Assembly (NCBI RefSeq): GCF_007559335.1
Contig: NZ_VMBG01000004.1
Coordinates: 90,241 to 154,240, forward strand
Direction of reading: 5' to 3'
Source of the DNA: Rariglobus hedericola
GTDB lineage: Bacteria; Verrucomicrobiota; Verrucomicrobiia; Opitutales; Opitutaceae
Length of the DNA: 64,000 bases
Of the stretch, positions 57,285 to 63,968 are shown one piece after another. A model generated the notes under the pieces. That model did no database searches, was not told where the DNA came from, and saw only the letters and a program-made list of their open reading frames with translations. Position numbers and translations under genes: made by a program. Every line of letters begins with the position of its first letter. Positions within the stretch are counted from its first letter, which is position 1.

Positions 57285-57294
57285 TCTGTGGATT

Positions 57295-57549
57295 TCATAA
57301 CGAGCTGACAAATGTCAGAATATAACCTGCGGTGATGAAAATAAGGAATGTTAGCAAAGCGCCAATGATTCCGGCCAAATTTCCGATCTTCGTCTTTAAA
57401 ATATATCCTATGATGATCGTGTTAATCACCGAGAAGCCAATGTTCGCAACGTGCTTCCAAGGCTCAACATGAGGCGGATGTGCGGATGCTTCTGCAGAGA
57501 ACACAAGCCAAGCTCCACATAGCACGAGGTATTTAGCTTTTGGCCTCAT
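57295..57549 (-). CDS. Cassette 1: small membrane protein
   Basis: 84 residues from the ATG at 57549, three bases from the attC2 core; the longer frame into attC2 is an artefact. A signal-like N-terminus (LVLCGAWLVFSAEASA) is followed by a short HPPHVEPW segment and two membrane helices (NIGFSVINTIIIGYI and AGIIGALLTFLIFITAGYI). No family recognised. Last cassette of the array. Confidence 0.7.
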   Translation of the reverse strand: MRPKAKYLVLCGAWLVFSAEASAHPPHVEPWKHVANIGFSVINTIIIGYILKTKIGNLAGIIGALLTFLIFITAGYILTFVSSL

Positions 57550-57552
57550 TCT

Positions 57553-57651
57553 GCCGAACGCTTTAGATAAGGGATTTCGTGCGGTGGCACACAAAGCGGC
57601 TCCGCCGCGACTGTGACACTGCACGAAATTGTCTGTAACGCCTGGTTCGGC
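57553..57651 (-). repeat. attC2 (type A)
   Basis: 99 bases, cores GCCGAAC/GTTCGGC, type A inner hairpin (ATTTCGTGC...GCACGAAAT). The left L-box is changed (GATAAGGG in place of GATCAGAC). Confidence 0.88.
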
Positions 57652-57663
57652 GTCTTTTGGGGT

Positions 57664-57993
57664 TCAGGATGCAAGTGGCGTAAAGGCTAAGATTACCGAG
57701 ATGGCTCCGGCGATAAAACTGGATCTAACGGTATGTCCCAGAAGAAAAAAACCTTCTTCGGAATCTTCTTTCGGAATCGTCTCGCCCAAGATGGATGCAA
57801 GAATCGAGTAAAATAACATTCCGAAAAATCCTGCGACAAACGGTAGTCCAAATATAGCGACTGGAATAAAGAACATCGCGCCATCTGGACCGCTACTACT
57901 GCTGCGCACGATGCTGAATCCAAGGCGCGCCGCCAACAAAGATGCTGCCGCTAAAACGGCGAATAGTAGGAACTCGATGGCCTTGGTTTTCAT
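57664..57993 (-). CDS. Cassette 2: membrane protein
   Basis: 109 residues from the ATG at 57993, directly after the attC3 core. Hydrophobic segments at about 6-24, 40-68 and 90-107 suggest three membrane helices, with a charged ETIPKEDSEEG loop. No family recognised. Confidence 0.7.
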   Translation of the reverse strand: MKTKAIEFLLFAVLAAASLLAARLGFSIVRSSSSGPDGAMFFIPVAIFGLPFVAGFFGMLFYSILASILGETIPKEDSEEGFFLLGHTVRSSFIAGAISVILAFTPLAS

Positions 57994-57997
57994 TTTT

Positions 57998-58057
57998 GCC
58001 GAACGTTTGAGGTGAGACGTGACAGCTGTGGGCATTGTCTGTAACGACTGGTTCGGC
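57998..58057 (-). repeat. attC3, internally deleted
   Basis: Only 60 bases. Cores GCCGAAC/GTTCGGC and the outer arms are kept, but compared with attC4 about 38 bases of the central hairpin are missing. Probably a poor recombination site. Confidence 0.85.
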
Positions 58058-58067
58058 TCCGTTTTAT

Positions 58068-58382
58068 TTATAGCCATACGTTTTTTCTTATAAACCAAAA
58101 TACGCTTAGGCAGAAGAATGCGACGACGCTTCCGGCGAAATAGACGGCTCTGAACCTAAACGCTTTCTCCTTTGATGCCATTAGCAAACAGAGCATGAAT
58201 AATGACAGAAGAAAAAACCAGAACCTCAATGTGAGGCTATTGGTATTGAATCCGCTAACGCAGCCACAACCAAGTCCCAGTGTGTCGACAAAGAAATACT
58301 TGTGAGCATTTAGGTAGGTGTAAGTTAAAGCCAATAATGCGGCAATAAAATGGGGGAATAATAGCCGAGTAGCGTTTTTCAT
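58068..58382 (-). CDS. Cassette 3: membrane protein
   Basis: 104 residues from the ATG at 58382. Three hydrophobic segments (about 8-26, 50-70, 80-100); a GLGCGCVSGF motif with two Cys lies after the first helix. No family recognised. Its own attC is the deleted site at 57998. Confidence 0.7.
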   Translation of the reverse strand: MKNATRLLFPHFIAALLALTYTYLNAHKYFFVDTLGLGCGCVSGFNTNSLTLRFWFFLLSLFMLCLLMASKEKAFRFRAVYFAGSVVAFFCLSVFWFIRKNVWL

Positions 58383-58386
58383 GTTT

Positions 58387-58484
58387 GCCGAACGTTTGAG
58401 GTGAGACGCGGCTATGGCTGGCGCGGGGCGTGCGCAGCACGACACGTGACAGCTGTGGTCATTGTCTGTAACGACTGGTTGGGC
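58387..58484 (-). repeat. attC4 (type B)
   Basis: 98 bases, cores GCCGAAC/GTTGGGC. Inner part as in attC12 (GCGGGGCGTGCGCAGCACG). Confidence 0.88.
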
Positions 58485-58500
58485 TCCGTGTTATTTTGCA

Positions 58501-58917
58501 TTAGGGGGGTAAGATGGCTTCCATAATGGCGCTCAGGATTTTGAATTCATGGACGCCAATCCATTCTGACGAACCATCCGGAAAGGCCAAATAGTAATTT
58601 CCGCAATCCCAGCTAAATGATGACTCGAAAATCATCTGATTCCTAGAATAAAGTCGGATTCCGTAATTTGGATTATGGCAAAAGGGTCCATCAGAATAAT
58701 TCTGCTGCTTCATAATCCGCTTGATCTCGGATATTAAATCATGGGTTTCCGCCTTAGATAACTGCTTCCTTTTAATTATTTCTACAGCTCGATCATCCGG
58801 TCGAATAGGGAACTTATATTGAAGTTCAGAAAATGGATCGGATAATCTGACTCCTTCCTCTGTCGATGGATTCAGTAGGAATAAAGTGGCGCTATCAGCC
58901 TTATCAATGTCCGCCAA
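58501..58917 (-). CDS. Cassette 4: C-terminal frame of a split lipoprotein gene
   Basis: 138 residues if a TTG at 58917 is used. It carries on the sense of the upstream frame: the joined product would read ...NKEMYLE-ATLADIDKADSATLF. No membrane segment. It has YKFPIRPDD and FCHNPNYGIRLYSRN segments and no recognised family. It overlaps the upstream frame by 46 bases. Either a single-base loss has broken one gene, or the two are coupled. There is no obvious slippery heptamer. Confidence 0.6.
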   Translation of the reverse strand: MADIDKADSATLFLLNPSTEEGVRLSDPFSELQYKFPIRPDDRAVEIIKRKQLSKAETHDLISEIKRIMKQQNYSDGPFCHNPNYGIRLYSRNQMIFESSFSWDCGNYYLAFPDGSSEWIGVHEFKILSAIMEAILPP

Positions 58918-59042
58918 GGTGGCTCTAAATACATTTCTTTATTTGCGATTAATGCACGCATGTAAGCTGCGTCTTTTGGGCTTTTGGGCGCTACACATGC
59001 CGATAGAACGCATAGCATGAAGAGAGCGATGATGGATTTCAT
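58872..59042 (-). pseudogene. Cassette 4: N-terminal frame of a split lipoprotein gene
   Basis: 56 residues from the ATG at 59042, next to the attC5 core. A clear lipoprotein signal (IIALFMLCVLSACVAP, lipidated Cys about residue 16) is followed by about 30 residues before the frame runs off into unrelated codons and a stop at 58872. A -1 shift near the GAGCCACC at about 58920 would join it to the 58501-58917 frame, giving a lipoprotein of about 180 residues. Confidence 0.6.
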
Positions 59043-59048
59043 ATTTTT

Positions 59049-59147
59049 GCCCAACGTCAAAGATCAGACACGACCGCAGCTGGCGCGGAGCGTGCGACAG
59101 CACGATCCGTGACAGCTGTGGTCGTTGTCTGTAACGCCTTGTTGGGC
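59049..59147 (-). repeat. attC5 (type B)
   Basis: 99 bases, cores GCCCAAC/GTTGGGC. The interior is identical to attC16 at the right end of the array. Confidence 0.9.
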
Positions 59148-59153
59148 TCCGTT

Positions 59154-59567
59154 TTAGTAATGTATAGCATGTGCTCGGTCTGAAATTCCTGCAGCTATTT
59201 CCTTCGGTGTGATTGAGATCAATAACGATTCGAGTTCTGATCCAACCGGAACAATAACTGCGTCTTCATTCTTCGTGCCAAAAACCAGCATGAATGCGTT
59301 CAGGTTCGGTTCTAGTCCTTTGCCTTTTTTTGCGACGATGCACAGATCCCAAAGCTGAATCTTTCTTTTCTCGGGTGTAGAAAAAATATAAACATGAGAT
59401 CCGCCATCCAATCCTATATCCTTTCCTTCATATATTAGCGACACGCCGTCATGAAGATCGGAGATATCGGCAAATGGGTAATCGAGCGCCGGATAATGAT
59501 TGGGTCGGACGGGCCTCTGCGTGCATCCGAAAGCAACCAAGACAAAGAGTAGTATGAGGGTTTTCAT
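59154..59567 (-). CDS. Cassette 5: lipoprotein
   Basis: 137 residues from the ATG at 59567. Lipobox in LILLFVLVAFGCTQ (Cys about residue 15). The mature part has alternating hydrophobic strands (VSLIYEGKDIG, SHVYIFSTPEKRKI) and looks like a small beta domain. No family recognised. Confidence 0.75.
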   Translation of the reverse strand: MKTLILLFVLVAFGCTQRPVRPNHYPALDYPFADISDLHDGVSLIYEGKDIGLDGGSHVYIFSTPEKRKIQLWDLCIVAKKGKGLEPNLNAFMLVFGTKNEDAVIVPVGSELESLLISITPKEIAAGISDRAHAIHY

Positions 59568-59570
59568 TTT

Positions 59571-59669
59571 GCCCAACGCTTTAGATCAGACATTTCGTGC
59601 GGTGGCACACAAAGCGGCTCCGCCGCGACTGTGACACTGCACGAAATTGTCTGTAACGACTGGTTCGGC
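59571..59669 (-). repeat. attC6 (type A)
   Basis: 99 bases, cores GCCCAAC/GTTCGGC. Standard type A interior. Confidence 0.92.
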
Positions 59670-59842
59670 TCCGTGGTTTTTGTTTCTGGCTCCAGAGATA
59701 TTCATGCGCGTGGGTTCGATTTTCTTCAGGCTGATGTTTTTTCTTTTCGTATCTACAGCTTCGCCCCGTCGCTTCCGTATATCAGCGACATGGTTTTAAT
59801 TTTTCGGGCTGATGGTTTACCGCGTAACCTCGGTCTTATATT
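59670..59842. ncRNA. Cassette 6: ORF-less, family copy 1
   Basis: 173 bases between two attC sites with no minus-strand gene. It is about 95% like cassette 14 and shares a core with cassette 11. The common core is a GTCGCT/AGCGAC hairpin with a ten-base loop at 59768-59789, preceded by CTTCGCCCC. Non-coding RNA, promoter or decoy function are all possible; it is labelled ncRNA only as the best guess. Confidence 0.5.
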
Positions 59843-59941
59843 GCCGAACGCTTTAGATCAGACATTTCGTGCGGTGGCACACAAAGCGGCTCCGCCGCGA
59901 CTGTGCCACTGCACGAAATTGTCTGTAACGACTGGTTCGGC
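59843..59941 (-). repeat. attC7 (type A)
   Basis: 99 bases, cores GCCGAAC/GTTCGGC; one base differs from the type A consensus (GTGCCACT). Confidence 0.92.
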
Positions 59942-59949
59942 TCCTTTTT

Positions 59950-60177
59950 TCATCGTTTTAGTGTCATAGTGATAATGGGTGAAATGGCTAATAAAACCAG
60001 CAATCCGCCTTCTGAAATGATTCGGGTCCGCAATATGATCGGATCTTTTTCTTTCCGGACCTCGGAAAACCTGAAACTTGCATTCCCAGTCCTGAGCATC
60101 CGGATATAATGCCACGCAAAATAACTTACCCCAGAATACCATAATACAGCACAAATGATTAGCCGTGGTTCGTTCAT
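59950..60177 (-). CDS. Cassette 7: small membrane protein
   Basis: 75 residues from the ATG at 60177, adjacent to the attC8 core. Two hydrophobic segments (LIICAVLWYSGVSYFAW and GGLLVLLAISPIITM) around a basic RKEKDPIILR loop. This frame was preferred over the overlapping 60154 frame, which reads into attC7. Confidence 0.65.
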   Translation of the reverse strand: MNEPRLIICAVLWYSGVSYFAWHYIRMLRTGNASFRFSEVRKEKDPIILRTRIISEGGLLVLLAISPIITMTLKR

Positions 60178-60181
60178 TTTT

Positions 60182-60284
60182 GCCGAACGTTTGAGGTCAG
60201 ACACGAATCGCGCTGGCGCGGAATGTGCGGCTCGGAGCACATTCCGTGACAGTGCGATTCGTTGTCTGTAGTGACTGGTTGGGC
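60182..60284 (-). repeat. attC8 (type C)
   Basis: 103 bases, cores GCCGAAC/GTTGGGC. Differs from attC11 inside by one paired change (AATCGC...GCGATT against AACCGC...GCGGTT). Confidence 0.9.
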
Positions 60285-60294
60285 TCCGTGGTTT

Positions 60295-60561
60295 TCATTC
60301 TTTGGTATTCTTTTTGGATATCCAAATTTGACCAGCAGCCAATAGCAACCCGGCTGCCGCTATCCCAATTGCTGGCCATGATAGTCGTGTGTGAATAGCT
60401 GAAATCCCCCACAGCAGACCACCTAAGCTCAATCCAAGACCTAACTCTTTCTTTTTTCGTATGGCAGCGACGCACCCCGCGATGGCAAGGCCTGTTCCCA
60501 TACCGAGCCATAGCCAGCCGAAGATAACATAAGGCAAACCACCATGTGCGAGGATTAGCAT
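60295..60561 (-). CDS. Cassette 8: small membrane protein
   Basis: 88 residues from the ATG at 60561. Three glycine-rich hydrophobic segments (VIFGWLWLGMGTGLAIAGCVAAI, LGLGLSLGGLLWGISAI, IGIAAAGLLLAAGQIWI) separated by short basic loops. No family recognised. Confidence 0.65.
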   Translation of the reverse strand: MLILAHGGLPYVIFGWLWLGMGTGLAIAGCVAAIRKKKELGLGLSLGGLLWGISAIHTRLSWPAIGIAAAGLLLAAGQIWISKKNTKE

Positions 60562-60567
60562 ATTTTT

Positions 60568-60666
60568 GCCCAACGCTTTAGATCAGACATTTCGTGCGGT
60601 GGCACACAAAGCGGCTCCGCCGCGACTGTGACACTGCACGAAATTGTCTGTAACGACTGGTTCGGC
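60568..60666 (-). repeat. attC9 (type A)
   Basis: 99 bases, cores GCCCAAC/GTTCGGC, consensus type A interior. Confidence 0.92.
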
Positions 60667-60676
60667 TCCGTGGTTT

Positions 60677-61126
60677 TCATTTTATTCCAGAAATATTGAG
60701 ATTTACGGCGGCGCGTCGAACTTGGAATTCCGTCCTCAAATCGCCGCCTAATATAAATACACAAACAGCATCGGGATATCCGTCATCAATCATTCCGCAT
60801 AGCCAGAGAAATTCGAATGCGTTATCAAGCGATTCTTTGTCGTGCCAAGTCGTCATGACAAACTTCTCATCTGGTGGTGTAAAATTAGGATCTGTCTCTA
60901 GAAAAGCACAATCGACTGAGCAATCCCAAGTGCTGCATTCGTGTCCCCATGCTGCAACATAGCGCGCCCGTGATGCGATAATCTGCCTGGAAATACTAGT
61001 CTGCTCTTCCGGCGTAACATCGTTGGCAACTACAACTAGCAGTAATGCGTAATCTTCATAAATCGGTGGTGGCACGAAACGGAATGGGCGCTCGTGGCAG
61101 CTTGTGATGTATAATTGCCGACTCAT
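60677..61126 (-). CDS. Cassette 9: conserved-looking cytoplasmic protein
   Basis: 149 residues from the ATG at 61126. No signal or helix in the membrane. Rich in Cys and Trp: AAWGHECSTWDCSVDCAF and FLWLCGMIDDG. The alternation ALLLVVVAND...ISRQIIASRARYVAAWG suggests an alpha/beta fold. I do not recognise a family. Confidence 0.7.
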   Translation of the reverse strand: MSRQLYITSCHERPFRFVPPPIYEDYALLLVVVANDVTPEEQTSISRQIIASRARYVAAWGHECSTWDCSVDCAFLETDPNFTPPDEKFVMTTWHDKESLDNAFEFLWLCGMIDDGYPDAVCVFILGGDLRTEFQVRRAAVNLNISGIK

Positions 61127-61131
61127 TTTTT

Positions 61132-61229
61132 GCCGAACGCTTTAGATCAGACACGACACGCGCTGGCGCGACGGGTGCGAAGCAGCCGGCGTGACAGTGC
61201 GGGTCGTTGTCTGTAACGCCTGGTTCGGC
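61132..61229 (-). repeat. attC10
   Basis: 98 bases, cores GCCGAAC/GTTCGGC; its own interior (CGCGACGGGTGCG...GCCGGCGTG), related to type C at the outer stem. Confidence 0.88.
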
Positions 61230-61256
61230 GGTATGGTTTTCATTTATGGGATAATA

Positions 61257-61631
61257 TTAACCAACAATACTACGCAAAGTGAAACCTCGATTCGATGCTT
61301 CAGCAGGTATTATTTGAGCAATCTCACGAACTGAGGGGCCCTCCAGTGTGAGGCGGGCAGTCCATCCACCTGAGAGGCAATCTACACTACGGCGATATAT
61401 CATTATTTCTTGAATTCGGCACTTGATCGCAATTCGACGCACAATCTCGCTTTTGATATTAAAGCTACCATCTGTGTTTTTCTGGGGAGACATACGCGTC
61501 TCCACCAGCTCAGTAAATTCCGTTCCAACTAAAAGATCACAGTCATGATTCCGTCCAATTACATGTGATGCACCTTCAAACCATGAAACACCAAATTGAG
61601 GAATCGCTGGCATTTTCGAAGAGGGGGTCAT
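61257..61631 (-). CDS. Cassette 10: hypothetical protein
   Basis: 124 residues from the ATG at 61631. Soluble, with beta-rich segments (FGVSWFEGASHVIGRNHDC, DLLVGTEFTELVETR, ARLTLEGPSVREI). A Trp-Phe-Glu-Gly opening and no catalytic motif. Family not recognised. Confidence 0.65.
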   Translation of the reverse strand: MTPSSKMPAIPQFGVSWFEGASHVIGRNHDCDLLVGTEFTELVETRMSPQKNTDGSFNIKSEIVRRIAIKCRIQEIMIYRRSVDCLSGGWTARLTLEGPSVREIAQIIPAEASNRGFTLRSIVG

Positions 61632-61636
61632 TTTTT

Positions 61637-61739
61637 GCCGAACGTTTGAGGTCAGACACGAACCGCGCTGGCGCGGAATGTGCGGCTCGGAGCACATTCC
61701 GTGACAGTGCGGTTCGTTGTCTGTAGTGACTGGTTCTGC
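61637..61739 (-). repeat. attC11 (type C)
   Basis: 103 bases, cores GCCGAAC/GTTCTGC. The variant right core GTTCTGC matches the left core of attC12, across cassette 11. Confidence 0.9.
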
Positions 61740-61905
61740 TCCGTCTTTTTTCTTAAACTGGAAAGATTCATGCGCGTGGGTTTGGTTTTTTAGTGATGGC
61801 TTCGCCCCGTCGCTTCCTCAAACCAGCGACTTCTTTCTTTTTTGGGCTTTCATACGCATACCGATAATTCGCTGACCAAAACTCTATATTCCGGGATTCC
61901 GTTTT
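61740..61905. ncRNA. Cassette 11: ORF-less, family copy 2 (divergent)
   Basis: 166 bases without a gene. It shares ATTCATGCGCGTGGGTT and CTTCGCCCCGTCGCT with cassettes 6 and 14, and the GTCGCT/AGCGAC hairpin at 61809-61830 with a different ten-base loop. The right half is unrelated to the other copies. Function unknown. Confidence 0.45.
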
Positions 61906-62003
61906 GCAGAACGCTTTAGATCAGACATGACCGCAGCTGGCGCGGGGCGTGCGCAGCACGACACGTGACAGCTGTGGTCATTGTCTGTAACGCCTGGTTC
62001 GGC
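61906..62003 (-). repeat. attC12 (type B)
   Basis: 98 bases, cores GCAGAAC/GTTCGGC. Interior like attC4. Confidence 0.9.
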
Positions 62004-62006
62004 TCT

Positions 62007-62594
62007 TTATTTCTGATCTTTTTCATAAAAGCCTAGCAGAAGATTCTCATCTGGCTCATCTTTCATGGACTTCCCTTCAAGCCATACGCTCATAAGACGA
62101 TAAAGCCCATTTTTATCTACAGGCGGAGAGCGGTATCCATCTGAAAAATAGTCTGATCCTGTTTTATATTTTTGAGTGGGTGTATATGTGGAGATGTAGG
62201 AGCCGCCTCTTGCCTTCCCGTTTAATGCGATGATCACTTTGAATCGCACGCTCTTTTCGGTCGTAAGCAGAAATGAGCCGTCAGGAATAAGACAAAATGT
62301 AATAATGTTCGGCTGATCTTTCTTTAGTTCGTCTGGGTAAAAATGATTGAATGGTCCGACGCCATCCCATCCTGATTTTCCAATTCCGAAATCGACTACT
62401 AGCACTTTGTCTTTGGCGGTCGTAATTTCGAAATCCCATCGATAACCGCCGACTAATTGGACAAACGCATCAGGCGCTTCAATAAAGTGAATCCTTTCAA
62501 CTGGAGGGATAGAACGGTATTCCGAACTCGGATTAGCGGAAGCGGTCAAGGCTCCGGCGAGTGTAGTAATTAACAATATTATAGATATACGCAT
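62007..62594 (-). CDS. Cassette 12: secreted protein
   Basis: 195 residues, the longest cassette product. Signal peptide MRISIILLITTLAGALTASA, then a beta-rich mature part with VQLVGGYRWDFEITTAKD, a GIGKSGWDGVGPFNHFYP segment and RFKVIIALNGKARGG. It ends near NLLLGFYEKDQ. No family recognised; the stop is three bases from attC12. Confidence 0.75.
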   Translation of the reverse strand: MRISIILLITTLAGALTASANPSSEYRSIPPVERIHFIEAPDAFVQLVGGYRWDFEITTAKDKVLVVDFGIGKSGWDGVGPFNHFYPDELKKDQPNIITFCLIPDGSFLLTTEKSVRFKVIIALNGKARGGSYISTYTPTQKYKTGSDYFSDGYRSPPVDKNGLYRLMSVWLEGKSMKDEPDENLLLGFYEKDQK

Positions 62595-62603
62595 AATTTT
62601 TTT

Positions 62604-62702
62604 GCCGAACGCTTTAGATCAGACATTTCGTGCGGTGGCACACAAAGCGGCTCCGCCGCGACTGTGACACTGCACGAAATTGTCTGTAACGCCTGGTTCG
62701 GC
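62604..62702 (-). repeat. attC13 (type A)
   Basis: 99 bases, cores GCCGAAC/GTTCGGC, consensus type A interior. Confidence 0.92.
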
Positions 62703-62710
62703 TCCGTGGT

Positions 62711-63001
62711 TCATTTTATTTCTGCTGGATGAATTACTGTAAGCGTGCGCCATTTCTCTGGGGATACGTCGTCGATCATAACCTCTGGCTTTGGGAGGAA
62801 ACCTACAAAGCACTCTTCAATTCCGAGTTCCTTTGCCGAATCTTTTGCGTAATCGCCGCCGCCACTACTCCAGCAATACAATACCCATCCGGCTTCTTTC
62901 ATTTTCCGGACGTGCGCAATCGTGCCAACCATCGGAATGCGCTTCGTTCCGACTGATCGGACAAGAGTATCATCAACATCTATGTAGGCGATTTGTGGCA
63001 T
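62711..63001 (-). CDS. Cassette 13: small HAD-superfamily phosphatase-like protein
   Basis: 96 residues from the ATG at 63001. HAD motifs in order: DVDDTLVR (motif I, nucleophile and acid/base Asp), CWSSGG (motif II Ser), a Lys in the YAKDSAKEL helix (motif III) and MIDDVS (motif IV). No cap domain, so the active site is open; substrates could be phosphoproteins or nucleic-acid ends. The only cassette product here with a confident enzyme family. Confidence 0.85.
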   Translation of the reverse strand: MPQIAYIDVDDTLVRSVGTKRIPMVGTIAHVRKMKEAGWVLYCWSSGGGDYAKDSAKELGIEECFVGFLPKPEVMIDDVSPEKWRTLTVIHPAEIK

Positions 63002-63010
63002 TTTATTTTT

Positions 63011-63109
63011 GCCGAACGCTTAAGATCAGACATTTCGTGCGGTGGCACACAAAGCGGCTCCGCCGCGACTGTGACACTGCATGAAATTGTCTGTAACGAC
63101 TGGTTCGGC
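63011..63109 (-). repeat. attC14 (type A)
   Basis: 99 bases, cores GCCGAAC/GTTCGGC; one base off the consensus (GCATGAAAT). Confidence 0.92.
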
Positions 63110-63283
63110 TCCGTGGTTTTTGTTTCTGGCTCCAGAGATAGTCATACGCGTGGGTTCGGTTTTCTTCAGGCTGATGGTTTTTCTTTTCGTATCTACAGCT
63201 TCGCCCCGTCGCTTTCGTATATCAGCGACATGGTTTTAATTTTTTCGGGCTGATGGTTCACCGCGTAACCTCGGTCTTATATT
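63110..63283. ncRNA. Cassette 14: ORF-less, family copy 3
   Basis: 174 bases, nearly identical to cassette 6 with about ten substitutions and a one-base T-run difference. The GTCGCT/AGCGAC hairpin is at 63208-63229. No minus-strand gene. The plus-strand frame that crosses it starts inside attC14 and is broken in the other copies. Confidence 0.5.
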
Positions 63284-63382
63284 GCCGAACGCTTTAGATC
63301 AGACATTTCGAGGGCTGGCCCACAAAGCGGCTCAGCCGCGACTGGGACAGTCCTCGAAATTGTCTGTAACGACTGGTTAGCC
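63284..63382 (-). repeat. attC15 (type A with compensatory changes)
   Basis: 99 bases, cores GCCGAAC/GTTAGCC. Nine interior differences from type A: eight form four complementary pairs and one lies in the apical loop. Confidence 0.92.
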
Positions 63383-63865
63383 TCATTTGATTTTATTCGT
63401 TAGATTTTCCTTTGCTGCCAATACCGCACTGTCCATTTCTTTCCGATTCTCAGCGCCCATTTCGAAAAGCTTTTTAAAATATTCCTTTCGTTCTTCCGTA
63501 GAGGCCTCGATCCGCAATCTGTCATTCTGAATCGCTATCAATTCAAACTCGGATTGAAACCTTATCTGTTTGGTCAAATCTACAAGGGCCGCTATTAACT
63601 CGATGTCTGCTAGTGATTTATTTCTTATCAAGCGGACAAATATTTCCTTTGCGACGGCTTCATCGCGGATTTCGGCGCTTATATCAATGAAATGCATAAT
63701 TTTCGACTCTGCGCGAATAAGTGGACGCCACTCGGCTTCGGTGATGGTGCCGGCTAACATACCAGCCGACCTCCAAGATTCATACTCTTTGTAGGTAGAG
63801 CCGTTAAAAGTCGGCATGCCAATTAGTGGAAGCGCACTTAGCGCAAGCATGATTAGGTATTTCAT
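63383..63865 (-). CDS. Cassette 15: secreted helical protein
   Basis: 160 residues from the ATG at 63865. Signal peptide MKYLIMLALSALPLIG, then a helical, charged mature protein (EWRPLIRAESKIMHFIDISAEI, EERKEYFKKLFEMGAENRKEMD). The stop codon abuts the attC15 core. No family recognised. Confidence 0.75.
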   Translation of the reverse strand: MKYLIMLALSALPLIGMPTFNGSTYKEYESWRSAGMLAGTITEAEWRPLIRAESKIMHFIDISAEIRDEAVAKEIFVRLIRNKSLADIELIAALVDLTKQIRFQSEFELIAIQNDRLRIEASTEERKEYFKKLFEMGAENRKEMDSAVLAAKENLTNKIK

Positions 63866-63869
63866 TTTT

Positions 63870-63968
63870 GGCTAACGTCAAAGATCAGACACGACCGCAG
63901 CTGGCGCGGAGCGTGCGACAGCACGATCCGTGACAGCTGTGGTCGTTGTCTGTAACGCTTGGTTAGCC
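63870..63968 (-). repeat. attC16 (type B)
   Basis: 99 bases, cores GGCTAAC/GTTAGCC. Interior identical to attC5. To its right (63969-64000) begins a further cassette cut by the window end. Confidence 0.92.

Noticed and set aside
57550..57624. N-terminal extension of the cassette 1 frame, beginning MQCHSRGGAALCATARN
   Set aside because: It is a translation of the attC2 hairpin; the same peptide appears wherever a frame crosses a type A attC (59858-59941, 62619-62702).
59631..59969. Plus-strand frame across cassette 6 and two attC sites
   Set aside because: It starts inside attC6 and runs against the cassette direction. The matching frame in cassette 14 is cut by a one-base T-run difference, copy 11 has stops, and most differences change amino acids.
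57553..63968. CRISPR array, because of regularly repeated similar blocks of about 99 bases
   Set aside because: Repeats are too long, hold inverted cores of attC type, and separate protein-coding cassettes of 170-590 bases in place of short spacers.
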